Below are positions 7,715-16,744 of a stretch of 64,000 bases of DNA, piece by piece; positions within the stretch are counted from its first letter, which is position 1; every line of letters starts with the position of its first letter. The position numbers were made by a program, and so were the translations under genes. The notes beneath the pieces were generated by a model, which did not search any database, was not told the origin of the DNA, and saw nothing but the letters and a program-made list of their open reading frames with translations. The stretch is from VRUE01 sp963714155. Lineage in GTDB: Bacteria > Actinomycetota > Thermoleophilia > Solirubrobacterales > 70-9. The stretch is from NCBI GenBank assembly GCA_963714155.1, contig OY970236.1, positions 1,178,001 through 1,242,000 on the forward strand, written 5' to 3'.

Positions 7715-10700
7715 TTGAAGGGGATCAGGATCGTCGGATTCATGCTGGTCATGCTGCTCGCGGTTGGAGCAGGAGTTGCCGTAGGGCAAGACGACCCCAG
7801 CGAAGCGGGTGCAGCCGACGAGGCAAATCCCCAGGTGGTGCGCGAAATCCACTCAGAGCGCACCGCTTCCTCCCGGACGCTCGAACTGTCCGATGGCTCG
7901 CGCCGGCTCGAACTCTCCGAGAGTCCGATCAACTACCGCGACGAAGAAGGCACCTGGAAGCCGATCGAGGAAACCCTGCAGCCGGCGGCTGGGGGAGGCG
8001 TCGAAAACGGCGCAAACAGCTTCGACGTACACGCCCCTGAACGCGTGGGCGCTGCCCCTGTCCGCCTCAGCGAAGACGGCAGCTGGGTCTCATACCGTCT
8101 GATGGGCTCGAAATCCGACACTGCTGAACTCGAAGGCAATACGGCGAGCTACGAGACCGCCGATGAAGGAACGACCTTTCGGCTCTCGACGCTGGCTGAT
8201 GGCCTCAAGGAGGAGATCGTCCTCGACGATCCCTCCCAGCCCCATAGCTTCGACTTCGAACTTGAAGCCTCTCAGGGCATAACCCCCGCCCTCACCGATA
8301 ATGGCTCGGTTGCCTTCGAGCGGGAAGGTGAGTCTCAGCCCTTCGCCTCCCTGCCTGCCCCGACCGTCGCCGACAGCTCCGAGGCGGCGATGTCCGAAGA
8401 TGCCGTCGGCTACTCCCTTGAGCCGCTGTCAAACGGCAATTGGAAGCTCGCCGTCAACGTCGACCCCGGATGGATCAACGCGCCCGAGCGCCAGTGGCCT
8501 GTGACTATCGACCCCTCGATCGTCAACTACGCCTCGCTCACCCGGGACTGCACGATCGGCAGTCTGCCCTCGCCCGAAGGCTGGAAGGGCTGCGGCTACC
8601 AGGGCCAGCAGCTCCTCTATGCCGCCTACATCCAGAAAACCGGCGAAGCCGAGCGGTCCTTCTTGCGCTTCACGCTGCCGACCCTGCCGAAAAAATCCTA
8701 CGTCAGCGAAGCCAAGCTGAGCCTCTATTCCCCGAGCGCGGCCGAGAACACGCCGGGCGTCGAAGTGCGCCGGGTGACGAAAAACTGGAACGAGGCCCTC
8801 AACTGGAAATACGCCACGAAAAGCAGCAGCCTCTGGACCACACCGGGCGGGGACTACGGCAGCGAAGGCGCCGAAGTGCTGACGAGCCAGCGTGGGACAG
8901 AAGCGGGCTGGTGGGAATTCTCCTCGCTCGAACTGACCGAACTGATCGGCAAGTGGAGGGCGGACCAGCTGCAAAACCAAGGCCTGATGCTGAGGAGCAT
9001 CAGCGAGTCCAAAGCCGAATGCGAAGCCAACTCGGCGAACTGCGCGCGCCGCTACGTCGCCTTCAACTCAAGCGGCGTCGCCGACTCCACCAAACGGCCC
9101 AAGCTGGCGATCACCTATTACCCACCGGCGCCCAACACCAGCGTCCTGTCCTCGCCGACCGAAGGCCAGCGCACCTCCCGGCGGCTGAAGCTCGCGGCGA
9201 AATGGCAGGTCGCGGGTGTCACCGGCGTCAAGTTCCAGTACCGGGAAGGCTCGAAAGGCATCTTCCGGCCGATCCCGGCCAACCTGCTTCGCGACGCGGA
9301 CGGCAATTCGGTCACTGAAATCGCGACTACTGGCGAGAAAGCGACCGAACCCGTCTACGCCGACGCTGCCCACCTGACCCCGACCCTGCGAAGCAAAGGT
9401 GGGCCGGTCCAGGTCCGCGCCCTATTTGAAGGGCCGACGGAAGTCGCCGGCTACAGCGCCCCGGTCGCGACCGAAGTCAACCGCTTCATCGGCGGTCCTG
9501 CCGATGCGATGGCGCCGGCCGGCCCCGGCACGCTCGATCTCTTGACCGGCAACCTTGGCGTTGATCGAACCGATGTCTCGATTCCCGCCGCCACCTCGGG
9601 TCTCGAATTCTCGCGCACCTTCAACTCCCGCGATGCGGGCCAGCTCGGTGACAAAGGGGTGCTGGGTCAGGGCTGGAAACCCGGTGCGGAGGTCGAAGCC
9701 GGGGCCTCGGAATGGAAGAACGTCAAGATCGAAAAATCCAGCGAAGAAATCGACGGCGAAACCTATTCCTTCGAATATGCGGTTGTGACCAACCTCAACG
9801 GGACCGAACTTGCCTTCGAAAAGGAAGGCGAAAACTACATCACGCCACCGGAAGCCAAGGGCTGGAAACTCGCCCCTTTTGAGACGAGCAAGCTGAAGCT
9901 CACCGAACCGGGAGGCAACCGGACCACCTTCGAAAACGTCTCGGGCACCGCCGAATACGTGCCGATCTCGGTGGCGCTAACCGGCGGCAGCAAGAACTCG
10001 ACCCAGCTCCTCTACAAACTGGTCGAAAGCAAAAAGATCCTCACGATGATCATCGGGCCGACGACGGAGGGCGTCAGCTGCGGCAGCGAAAGCGCCGCCA
10101 AAACGAACACCGGTTGTCGCGCGCTCGGCTTCACTTACGAACCGGCGTCCAAAGCCCAATGGGGCGCGCCCTCCGGTTACGGCGAACGCCTCGCCAAGGT
10201 CACCTTCTACGCCCCGGGCAACGGCGGCTCATCAGACGTAGCCGCCTACGAATACAACTCTCAGGGCCGGCTGACCGAAGCGTGGGATCCGCGCGTCTCC
10301 CCGGCGCTGGTCGAGAAATACACCTACACCGAAGGCGGGCAACTGGCGACGATCAGCCCGTCGGGGCAGGAACCCTGGACGCTTAACTACGGAGCGATAG
10401 ACGAAGAGGTCGCAAACGGCCGCTTGATCTCGGTCAAACGGCCGAGCCTCGTGGCGAGCCCGTCGGTCGCGCAGACGACGATCGCCTACGAAGTGCCGCT
10501 CTCGGGATCAAGCGCGCCGTACCAGATGAGCGCCTCAGAAGTGGCCAAATGGGGCCAGGAAGACCTGCCGGTCGACGCGACTGCGATCTTCGGCCCCGAC
10601 GAAGTGCCCTCGAGCCCGCCGAGCGCGTATACGAAGGCAACCGTCTTCTACATGGACGCCGAAGGGCAGGAAGTCAATGTCGCAACGCCCTCGGGCGCTG

Positions 10701-13243
10701 GCACTAGCGCTCCGTCGATCACCACGACCGAAACCGACGATTTCGGCAACGTTATACGCGAGCTCAGCGCTCAGAACCGGCTACGTGCCCTGGCCGCCGG
10801 AGCCGAATCGGTCAAACGCTCAGAACAGCTCGAGACCAACCGCCTCTATTCCGAAGACGGGGTCGACCTGCTCGAAGAACGCGGTCCCTTGCACCCGGTT
10901 CGGATCGAAGAAACGGGCCAAGCAAAAGAAGCTCGCCTCCACAGAACGATCCAATACGACGTAGGTGCTCCTAAAGCACCGGCCGGTACGCCGATGCCGC
11001 ACCTGCCCACGCGCGAAACCACTGGCGCCAGTATCCCCGGCGTGGGCGCCGATGCCGACCAGCGCGTGACCGAATACGGCTACAACTGGACGCTCCGAAA
11101 GCGGACGGAAACGATCGTTGATCCCGGTGAAGATCACCTCGCATTGCGAAGTCGCGTTGCCTATGACGAAGACAGTGGCCTGCCGACCGAACGCAGCACG
11201 CCTGCCAAACCGACCGGCGGGGATGCCCACACCACCAAGATCATCTACTACAGCGCCGGGTCGCAGGCCTCCGATTCAGCCTGCAAGTTCAAACCGACCC
11301 TCGCAAACCTGCCCTGCAAGGTGTTGCCCGCAGCGCAGCCCGGAGGTGGGCTGCCCGAACTTCTCGTCACCCGCTATGCCTCCTACAACGCCTTGGGCGC
11401 GCCAACTGAAGTGATCGAAAGCCTCGGTGGGAAAGAAGAAACGACCCGCAAAACGATCACCACCTACGACAGCGCCGGACGGGTCGAAACCAGCAGGCAG
11501 ATCGGCGGCGGCAAAGAACTGCCACCCACCAAAACCATCTACAACACCACAACGGGTTTGCCGGTCGAAAGGACGCTCGGCTGCGAAAGCTGCGATACCC
11601 AAGCTGTTGTTGTCGCCTACGACAAACTCGGCCGCCCGGTCAAATACACCGACGCCGACGGCAACACCTCGGAAACGACCTACGATCTGCTGGGCCGACC
11701 CGCGACGATCTTTGACGGCAAGGGCACGCAGAAATTCGGCTATGACTCAACCTCAGGCCTGTTGACCGCGCTCGAAGACTCTAACGCTGGAACCTTCACG
11801 GCCGCCTACGATGCCGATGGCAACATGGTCGAACGCGGCCTGCCCAACGGCCTGGTGGCAAAAACGACCTATGACGAAATAGGCGCGCCGACCAAACTCT
11901 CCTATACGAAGGCAGGCTGCTCTGAAAAATGCACCTGGCTCGAAGAAAGCAACGAACGCTCGATCTTCGGCCAAATCCTCTCCCAGAAAAGTCTTGCCTC
12001 AAGCCAGCAATACAGCTACGACAGGGCGGGCAGGCTGGAACTCGTCAAGGACACCCCACAGGGTGGCGGCTGCACGACTAGGAAGTATGAATTTGATCAA
12101 GATTCAAACCGCAAAGCGCTCCTGACTAGGGCTTCCGGCGGCGCCTGCGACACCAAATCAGCCGTGGCCCCACAGGAATACACCTACGACGCTGCCGATC
12201 GGCTAACCGACCCCGAAATCGCTTACGACTCGTTCGGTCGGGTAACCAACCTGCCGGGCAAATACGCAGGAGGAAGCGCGCTCTCGACGACCTTCTACAG
12301 CAACAACATGATCGCCACACAGTCCCAGGCAGGGCTGACGAACACCTATCAGCTCGACGCCGAGGGCCGTCCCCGTCAGGTCGTGCAGACGGGAACAAAA
12401 ACGGGAACGGAAGTCCTTCACTACGCACTCGCCTCTGACTCGACCGCTTGGACTGAACGCAGCGGAACTTGGACTCGCAACATCACGGGCATCAGCGGTG
12501 AACTGGCGGCGATTCAAGAAAGCTCAGGCACGACCAGCCTCCAGCTAGCGAATCTGCATGGTGACATCGTCGCTACAGCGAGTCTCAGTTTGTCGGCGAA
12601 AGAACCCACTTCCAACCGTGAATTTGACGAGTTCGGAAATCCCAAAAAAGGTTCCGCTGGGCGTTATGCATGGCTAGGAGGAAAGCAGCGCCGTACAGAA
12701 CTGCCTTCTGGTGTAACCCAGATGGGAGTGCGAAGCTACATACCAGCTCTAGGCCGTTTCCTCTCGCCTGATCCAGTTGAAGGGGGATCGGCAAACGCCT
12801 ACGACTACTCCGATCAAGATCCTGTCAACGGGCTCGATCTTGACGGCCGAGTTTCCGGTTGCGGGGTAGAAGTCTGGGCGTTCTCAGCGAACCACCGTAT
12901 ATATAGTTACGCAGACTACAACTGTAATTCAGGCGCATGGCCGTTCGGCCATTCCCTAGTCAAGGTCGAAGTTCGCTTTGAACGTCACACCAAAGGATGG
13001 TGGGACGAAACCTTCATCGGCGAATTTGAAACAAAGGGACACGCAGTTTGGAGTCCTAGCAACCCGAGTGATCCGAAGTGGCGCCATCTCAAACTGCGGG
13101 AAAACTACCGCTGCGGAGATCTTGGTCGGGAATACCGGATTACGTATATACTCACGGTCAAGTACTCAAGTCCGGTAAACGGCGTTGTGGCGTCCTCGAC
13201 AGATGAAGTAAAGGGGAGCGGGAGGGTAAAGTGCTTGAGATGA
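7715..13243 (+). CDS. Secreted RHS/WapA-like repeat protein with variable C-terminus
   Basis: Start chosen at TTG 7715, preceded by GGGAGG at 8 nt. It gives 1842 residues beginning with a signal peptide (hydrophobic FMLVMLLAVGAGVAVG, then QDD). A longer frame from 7592 would bury this signal and overlap the preceding gene. Order: signal; WapA-type N-terminal region; DNRLRE-like domain (~340-500) common in wall-associated YD proteins; long RHS/YD repeat region (~900-1600); core motif GRFLSPDPVEGGSANAYDYSDQDPVNGLDLDG ending near base 12846; then a distinct ~131-residue C-terminal domain with four cysteines. RHS cores form shells around an exported C-terminal domain, often a toxin. The lipoprotein gene overlaps the 3' end by 13 bp. 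Confidence 0.85.
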   Translation: MKGIRIVGFMLVMLLAVGAGVAVGQDDPSEAGAADEANPQVVREIHSERTASSRTLELSDGSRRLELSESPINYRDEEGTWKPIEETLQPAAGGGVENGANSFDVHAPERVGAAPVRLSEDGSWVSYRLMGSKSDTAELEGNTASYETADEGTTFRLSTLADGLKEEIVLDDPSQPHSFDFELEASQGITPALTDNGSVAFEREGESQPFASLPAPTVADSSEAAMSEDAVGYSLEPLSNGNWKLAVNVDPGWINAPERQWPVTIDPSIVNYASLTRDCTIGSLPSPEGWKGCGYQGQQLLYAAYIQKTGEAERSFLRFTLPTLPKKSYVSEAKLSLYSPSAAENTPGVEVRRVTKNWNEALNWKYATKSSSLWTTPGGDYGSEGAEVLTSQRGTEAGWWEFSSLELTELIGKWRADQLQNQGLMLRSISESKAECEANSANCARRYVAFNSSGVADSTKRPKLAITYYPPAPNTSVLSSPTEGQRTSRRLKLAAKWQVAGVTGVKFQYREGSKGIFRPIPANLLRDADGNSVTEIATTGEKATEPVYADAAHLTPTLRSKGGPVQVRALFEGPTEVAGYSAPVATEVNRFIGGPADAMAPAGPGTLDLLTGNLGVDRTDVSIPAATSGLEFSRTFNSRDAGQLGDKGVLGQGWKPGAEVEAGASEWKNVKIEKSSEEIDGETYSFEYAVVTNLNGTELAFEKEGENYITPPEAKGWKLAPFETSKLKLTEPGGNRTTFENVSGTAEYVPISVALTGGSKNSTQLLYKLVESKKILTMIIGPTTEGVSCGSESAAKTNTGCRALGFTYEPASKAQWGAPSGYGERLAKVTFYAPGNGGSSDVAAYEYNSQGRLTEAWDPRVSPALVEKYTYTEGGQLATISPSGQEPWTLNYGAIDEEVANGRLISVKRPSLVASPSVAQTTIAYEVPLSGSSAPYQMSASEVAKWGQEDLPVDATAIFGPDEVPSSPPSAYTKATVFYMDAEGQEVNVATPSGAGTSAPSITTTETDDFGNVIRELSAQNRLRALAAGAESVKRSEQLETNRLYSEDGVDLLEERGPLHPVRIEETGQAKEARLHRTIQYDVGAPKAPAGTPMPHLPTRETTGASIPGVGADADQRVTEYGYNWTLRKRTETIVDPGEDHLALRSRVAYDEDSGLPTERSTPAKPTGGDAHTTKIIYYSAGSQASDSACKFKPTLANLPCKVLPAAQPGGGLPELLVTRYASYNALGAPTEVIESLGGKEETTRKTITTYDSAGRVETSRQIGGGKELPPTKTIYNTTTGLPVERTLGCESCDTQAVVVAYDKLGRPVKYTDADGNTSETTYDLLGRPATIFDGKGTQKFGYDSTSGLLTALEDSNAGTFTAAYDADGNMVERGLPNGLVAKTTYDEIGAPTKLSYTKAGCSEKCTWLEESNERSIFGQILSQKSLASSQQYSYDRAGRLELVKDTPQGGGCTTRKYEFDQDSNRKALLTRASGGACDTKSAVAPQEYTYDAADRLTDPEIAYDSFGRVTNLPGKYAGGSALSTTFYSNNMIATQSQAGLTNTYQLDAEGRPRQVVQTGTKTGTEVLHYALASDSTAWTERSGTWTRNITGISGELAAIQESSGTTSLQLANLHGDIVATASLSLSAKEPTSNREFDEFGNPKKGSAGRYAWLGGKQRRTELPSGVTQMGVRSYIPALGRFLSPDPVEGGSANAYDYSDQDPVNGLDLDGRVSGCGVEVWAFSANHRIYSYADYNCNSGAWPFGHSLVKVEVRFERHTKGWWDETFIGEFETKGHAVWSPSNPSDPKWRHLKLRENYRCGDLGREYRITYILTVKYSSPVNGVVASSTDEVKGSGRVKCLR
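12847..13240 (+). other. RHS C-terminal variable domain (candidate polymorphic toxin tip)
   Basis: Sub-region of the RHS gene encoding ~131 residues after the conserved GLDLDG end of the core. Base composition and codon use change visibly here, with more A/T at third positions. The domain looks beta-rich, with many aromatic residues (WPFGHSLVKVEV, KGWWDETFIGEF), four cysteines that could form two disulfides, and basic patches. I see no known nuclease, deaminase or protease motif. A module swap is typical of RHS C-termini; toxicity is not demonstrated by sequence. Confidence 0.5.
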
Positions 13244-13770
13244 CTTTCAGCCAGATCAAACGATGGGCCCCTTGCACCTTTGCCTTGCTAGCTGGGCTCG
13301 TCTTGCTGTCGGCCTGTGGTTCAAGCCAGGACGAGCAAGCCTCGGCTTCCACGAAGCAAGCACGGCTACAGGCTCGTTCACAGATGCCAGCTCATTCAAT
13401 CCAGCGATGCCTTGCTCGGCACGGCGCTCGTCAAGCTGAAAACGTGGTGGAATTGAATTTCTTGGCCAAAGCTGAAAAAGAAGACGACGTATCTAAACCA
13501 GGCTTTGCCTATGACAAAGCGGCTTCCATTGGCGTCCACGTATGGACGGGTTCGAGTTTTGAAGGAAGGCCAGCCCCTTGGATGATCTGGGTTGGGCAGC
13601 CGTTTGGTAAGAATCGAACGCCTCAAGAAATCGTCGCCGAAAAGCCAAAGAAGTCGTACGTAATGTACGTAAGGTCAGCCAAGCAGAGAAAGAGCGCGGA
13701 AAGCTGTATCACCTTCGGGGATAAGGATGGAGCCCGCACAACGGAAGTCAACCTCGCCGAGCGTAGTTGA
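13231..13770 (+). CDS. Lipoprotein overlapping the RHS gene (candidate immunity or anchor)
   Basis: 179 residues from GTG 13231, with GGAGG 5 nt upstream. The N-terminus has a positively charged, then hydrophobic, stretch ending in a lipobox LLSAC (lipidated Cys29), so the mature protein should sit on the outer face of the membrane. The mature part holds two further cysteines, HSIQRCLARHG and AESCITFGD. The start overlaps the RHS stop by 13 bp, implying coupled translation and a joint function. By analogy with polymorphic toxins it could be an immunity lipoprotein; a surface tether or accessory role is equally possible. The lipoprotein call is firm. Confidence 0.7.
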   Translation: MLEMTFSQIKRWAPCTFALLAGLVLLSACGSSQDEQASASTKQARLQARSQMPAHSIQRCLARHGARQAENVVELNFLAKAEKEDDVSKPGFAYDKAASIGVHVWTGSSFEGRPAPWMIWVGQPFGKNRTPQEIVAEKPKKSYVMYVRSAKQRKSAESCITFGDKDGARTTEVNLAERS

Positions 13771-14095
13771 CTTGGCGCATGTCGCGCCAAGGTCCCCACA
13801 TGTTGAACCGGCAGCCTCGCGATTCCACCTCCGACTAGCCAAGGTTGCGAATTGCGCCTCCGACGAGGGAGGCTCAGCCACGGAGATTTGGCTTGCGATA
13901 GGCGATACGCGGTCGCGGGTATCCGTCAAATCCTGCCCGCTTCCAAGCGTTGAGCTGGAGGATGCTGGATCTGGGTACTGTGGAGGTTTGGGCCGCGACA
14001 GGGGTATCGTGGCCCAAATCCGCTGGGAGCCTCCCCCAAGCTAACAGTAGGGCCTTGCCAGTAAGTAAGCCGTGATCGCATAGAGTGCGTGGGCG
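13771..14095 (+). other. Intergenic region with two hairpins
   Basis: About 325 bp without a convincing gene. A perfect 8-bp stem with a 5-nt loop (13771-13778 / 13784-13791) follows the lipoprotein stop directly and could end transcription, though no T-run follows. A second perfect 8-bp stem (TTTGGGCC 13987-13994 / GGCCCAAA 14011-14018) precedes the next gene. Nothing else is recognised. Confidence 0.45.
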
Positions 14096-15067
14096 ATGAG
14101 GCGTCACTTGACTACCTGCCTTGGGCTTGTCGGCGTGATTTGCGGGGCCTTTCCGAGCTCAGCAGTCGGTGGTGCCAGCCTTACGGCGGATGCGACTTTC
14201 AGCCCGGATGCAGTTGAAGCCGGGTTCAAGCTGCGCGGGAGCAATGGCTACACAATCTCAGCTGTCGCCTATTCAGGAGGGAGCGGTGAAAAGGGGACTA
14301 TCGAATTTACTGCTAGCCGGCATGGCGAGAGTGCTTCTTACAGCGCCCCTGCGAACGTAACCGCGGATGCGATCCAGGCCCATCTGGGAGACATCGCAAA
14401 GGTCGACGTGATTCGCCACCCTTCGGGTCGGGAGAAAACCGTGCATCCGAAGTGCTTGGGCGGGGCACAGACCTACGAACCCGCTACCTACGAAGGGGTG
14501 ATCGAATTCAACGGGGAGGAGGGCTACACGCGAGCAAGGGAGAGCCGCGCAGCGCAACTGCCCGCGTGGCTCGTGTTCTCGAGTCACGGCTCCTGCGGCA
14601 GCGGCTACGGAGAAGTGAGTGGACCTGGGGAGCCCGGGGCCAGGCTCCGCGGTATCTCCTTTGCGGCTGGCCGCAGCCTCTCCTTTCAGGTGAACAAGAA
14701 CGGCCCAAGGGCGCTGACGGTATTCACGGCTTCGCTGAAGGAACGCCTAGGCGGCATTCGGATTGACAGGACGCTCGGCGGGCAAGCGCCCCCAAGCGCT
14801 TTCCGTTTCGGCCAGCATTTGAGGGCCGCCACTCTGAGCCCGCCGGCTCCCTTCTCGGGTTCGGCCTCTCTCAATCGAAGCAAAAACTCGTTCTCGCCAA
14901 CCTGGACCGGCGATCTGGCGCTTGATTTCCCTGGTCGCACCGCCGTATCGCTAGCGGGTGGCGATGTACACGTGAGCCTCGTTCATGCCCGGTTCACTCG
15001 GAGCAACAGTCCAGATGCCGAAATCGGTTTCCAGCCGCGAGCTGGGGCGCCTGTGCCGCAGCCTTAG
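14096..15067 (+). CDS. Exported protein, intact member of a three-copy family
   Basis: 323 residues with a signal peptide (RHLTTCLGLVGVICGAFPSSAVGG). The mature part begins with a domain around GFKLRGSNGYTISAVAY (~44-60), then a Cys motif (CLGGAQTYEPATYEGVIEF), the segment NGEEGYTRA, and a C-terminal beta-rich part ending in WTGDLALDFPGRTAVSLAG. The same order of motifs recurs in the next two loci (15307-16265 and 16745-18243), so this is the intact copy of a tandem family. No catalytic motif is recognised; it is probably a secreted or wall-associated structural or binding protein. Confidence 0.75.
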   Translation: MRRHLTTCLGLVGVICGAFPSSAVGGASLTADATFSPDAVEAGFKLRGSNGYTISAVAYSGGSGEKGTIEFTASRHGESASYSAPANVTADAIQAHLGDIAKVDVIRHPSGREKTVHPKCLGGAQTYEPATYEGVIEFNGEEGYTRARESRAAQLPAWLVFSSHGSCGSGYGEVSGPGEPGARLRGISFAAGRSLSFQVNKNGPRALTVFTASLKERLGGIRIDRTLGGQAPPSAFRFGQHLRAATLSPPAPFSGSASLNRSKNSFSPTWTGDLALDFPGRTAVSLAGGDVHVSLVHARFTRSNSPDAEIGFQPRAGAPVPQP

Positions 15068-15142
15068 TAGTCGTCACGTCCCCACCGCTGTCCCCAGGCG
15101 AAAAGAAGTGGTCGTTTTGCAGGGGGATCACACCTAGCGTGC

Positions 15143-15170
15143 CCAGAGATGATGACCGAGGACGCCAAGT
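15143..15170 (+). repeat. Direct repeat of sufT-like gene 3' segment (copy 2)
   Basis: Identical over 28 bp to 5599-5626, near the 3' end of the sufT-like gene and covering codons for PEMMTEDAK. The reading frame then diverges. It shares the 16-bp core at 15155-15170 with copies at 5611-5626 and 16516-16531, all in the same orientation. Likely a recombination footprint at an island boundary. Confidence 0.8.
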
Positions 15171-15306
15171 CCAAGGCTCAGACGCGGTCGGGTTGAATTA
15201 ATGGGTCGAGCTCACTAAAGCCCGACCTCTTTTAGCGCTCGAAACTCCTAGACTTAGACGGGAGACTTAGGGTATTGTGGTCGCTGTGGGGAGAGGAAGT
15301 CTCGAC

Positions 15307-16265
15307 GTGCTCATGGTAAAGGGCGCCCTTTGGAAAATGTTGGCGATTTCCGTGGTCATTGTTTGCCTCGTTCCAGCAACCGCCGTGGCAAAGCGGGGCT
15401 ACTTCGCAACCGATCCCAGCAGTGAGATGCAGGCGCAGCTTCGGGGATCGAGTGGATACGGAATCTCTCTCTCCGCGGACGGTGGCTACGTATCCCTTGC
15501 GGTCCAAGGACACTACGCCACGGTCCAATATGTCGCGCGCGGCGCAGCGGGCAAAGGGAGAATCAAGGCGAGGTTCGGCAGTCTCGGTCGTGTGGCACTG
15601 CGTTTCCACCCCCGCGGTAAAGCTCACCTACGCAAGGAGCGATAGGCGGCTGCCGCGGGGGAGACTCTCTGATTCAGCCCGGGGTGTTCGTGGGGAAGCT
15701 CGATTTCGAAGGCGAGCAGGGCTACACAAGGATCCATACAAATCGAATCAAAGGAACTGTGACCCACACAAAAAGGCAGGTATGCAAGACGAGCGGGAGC
15801 GAAGAAGACGAAGAAGGGTTTTTCTCGTCCTTGGGGGGGACCATCTTGAGGGCGGCCGCCGACGAAAACGCCACTTCCTTCAACGCGTCCAGGATTGAGT
15901 CCAAGCCCAAGCCCGGGCTCAGCGGAAGCGCCTTCAGCGCGACCGTCGTTGAATCTCCTCAGCCCGGGTTCTCGGTATTCCGATCGATTCAGACCACGGC
16001 AACAAAGGATCCCGCTGCGTTCAGTGTTGTCACGTCGCACGGTACCGTCGAGGAAGCCACCGTGGCTCCGCGCGCGCCGTTCTCCGGCAGCGCTACCTAC
16101 CGGCGCGCCGTTGCCAAGAAGTCGGAAACCTGGACGGGCTCGCTTGCCGGCGACTTTCCGGGCCTGGGCATGGTGAGCTTGGCTGGCCCGAAATTCTGTG
16201 CCGAAGGTGTCCTGCTCACGGGCTGCGACGGCTCACTTGCCTGGGTGGTGAGCTTTTTCGGCTAA
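15307..16265 (+). pseudogene. Exported family member with frameshift (copy 2)
   Basis: The first frame starts at GTG 15307 (GGAAG 7 nt upstream) or ATG 15313, encodes a signal peptide (MLAISVVIVCLVPATAVA) and the domain QLRGSSGYGISLSADGGYVSL, and stops at 15645. The next frame carries on the homology without a gap: GGCRGGDSLIQPGVFVG, then DFEGEQGYTRI, then WTGSLAGDFPGLGMVSLAG, to the stop at 16265. Alignment with the intact paralogue places a single indel near 15620-15645. Without it the product would be ~319 residues. This is a decayed gene, a sequencing error, or less likely a programmed shift. Confidence 0.7.
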
Positions 16266-16394
16266 TCAGCCCGTCAGCTGCGGATCGTACGCGTCGATCT
16301 CCTCGGCTGTGCCGTCGTAGTCGTAGCGGCGGCCTGAGGCAGCGCTGGGGCCGGCCGCGCCGAACACTCGGCTCGCCCATATCGCGAAGCGCCG
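16266..16394 (-). pseudogene. Remnant of fxsA 3' end
   Basis: Read on the minus strand, this encodes RRFAIWAS, then GAAGPSAASGRRYDYDGTAEE, then IDAYDPQLTG and a stop. The intact FxsA at 19631 ends RRFVIVGAP, GAAGPTASNRHYDYDATAEE, IDSEDPRLPG. About 40 codons match, the stop is at the same place, and an in-frame TAG lies upstream. There is no start codon or ribosome site. The fragment has diverged mostly at the protein-neutral level, so it probably came from a relative rather than from a recent local duplication. Confidence 0.82.
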
Positions 16395-16744
16395 CTAAGC
16401 CCAGGGACTTGTCAGCGTGAGGCTCACCTAGCTGGGACTTTGTCCCAAATTTGCCCTGACTCCACCGATCTAGGGATCGGGCATCCCCACCACCGTCCCC
16501 ACGGCAGGTAAGACCACCGAGGACGCCAAGTTCGCGCTCGGCTTCTAGCGCGCAGACGATCTACCGCGGGGGAGGGAAGTTGCGTGGATCTCGCTTGGGC
16601 TCGTGCCAGAAAAGTCCAGCGTGCCAGAGGTAGAACTCGCCGATGCTAAGCACGAGGCCAATATTAGGAATGCTATTCCGAGCATGCCATCGAGCCTAGT
16701 GAGCGAACAGCCACTTTGGGTACTTGCAGGGTATTGTCTGCGGC
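16395..16744 (+). other. Intergenic region holding recombination footprints
   Basis: About 350 bp without an intact gene. It has a small hairpin GGGAC-TTT-GTCCC near 16435-16447, a C-rich segment at 16484-16501 that repeats 15079-15096 with two mismatches, and the third sufT-end copy at 16516-16548. The last 190 bp are more AT-rich and presumably hold the promoter of the next gene; a TATTGT hexamer lies just before its start. Confidence 0.5.
16516..16548 (+). repeat. Copy 3 of sufT-like gene 3' end, with stop codon
   Basis: Eleven codons read TEDAKFALGF-stop, identical in protein to the end of the sufT-like gene at 5611-5643, with two synonymous base changes (GCA to GCG, TTT to TTC). Synonymous-only divergence suggests the fragment derives from a functional homologue in a related genome. 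It lies next to the fxsA remnant, in the convergent orientation seen for the intact pair. Confidence 0.82.

Noticed and set aside
13727..14044. 105-codon plus-strand frame after the lipoprotein gene
   Set aside because: It overlaps the lipoprotein end, has no ribosome site, and its composition is not protein-like.
15190..15235. Weak stem GTCGGG/CCCGAC with a large loop before T-rich sequence
   Set aside because: Only six pairs and a ~25-nt loop; too weak to call a terminator.
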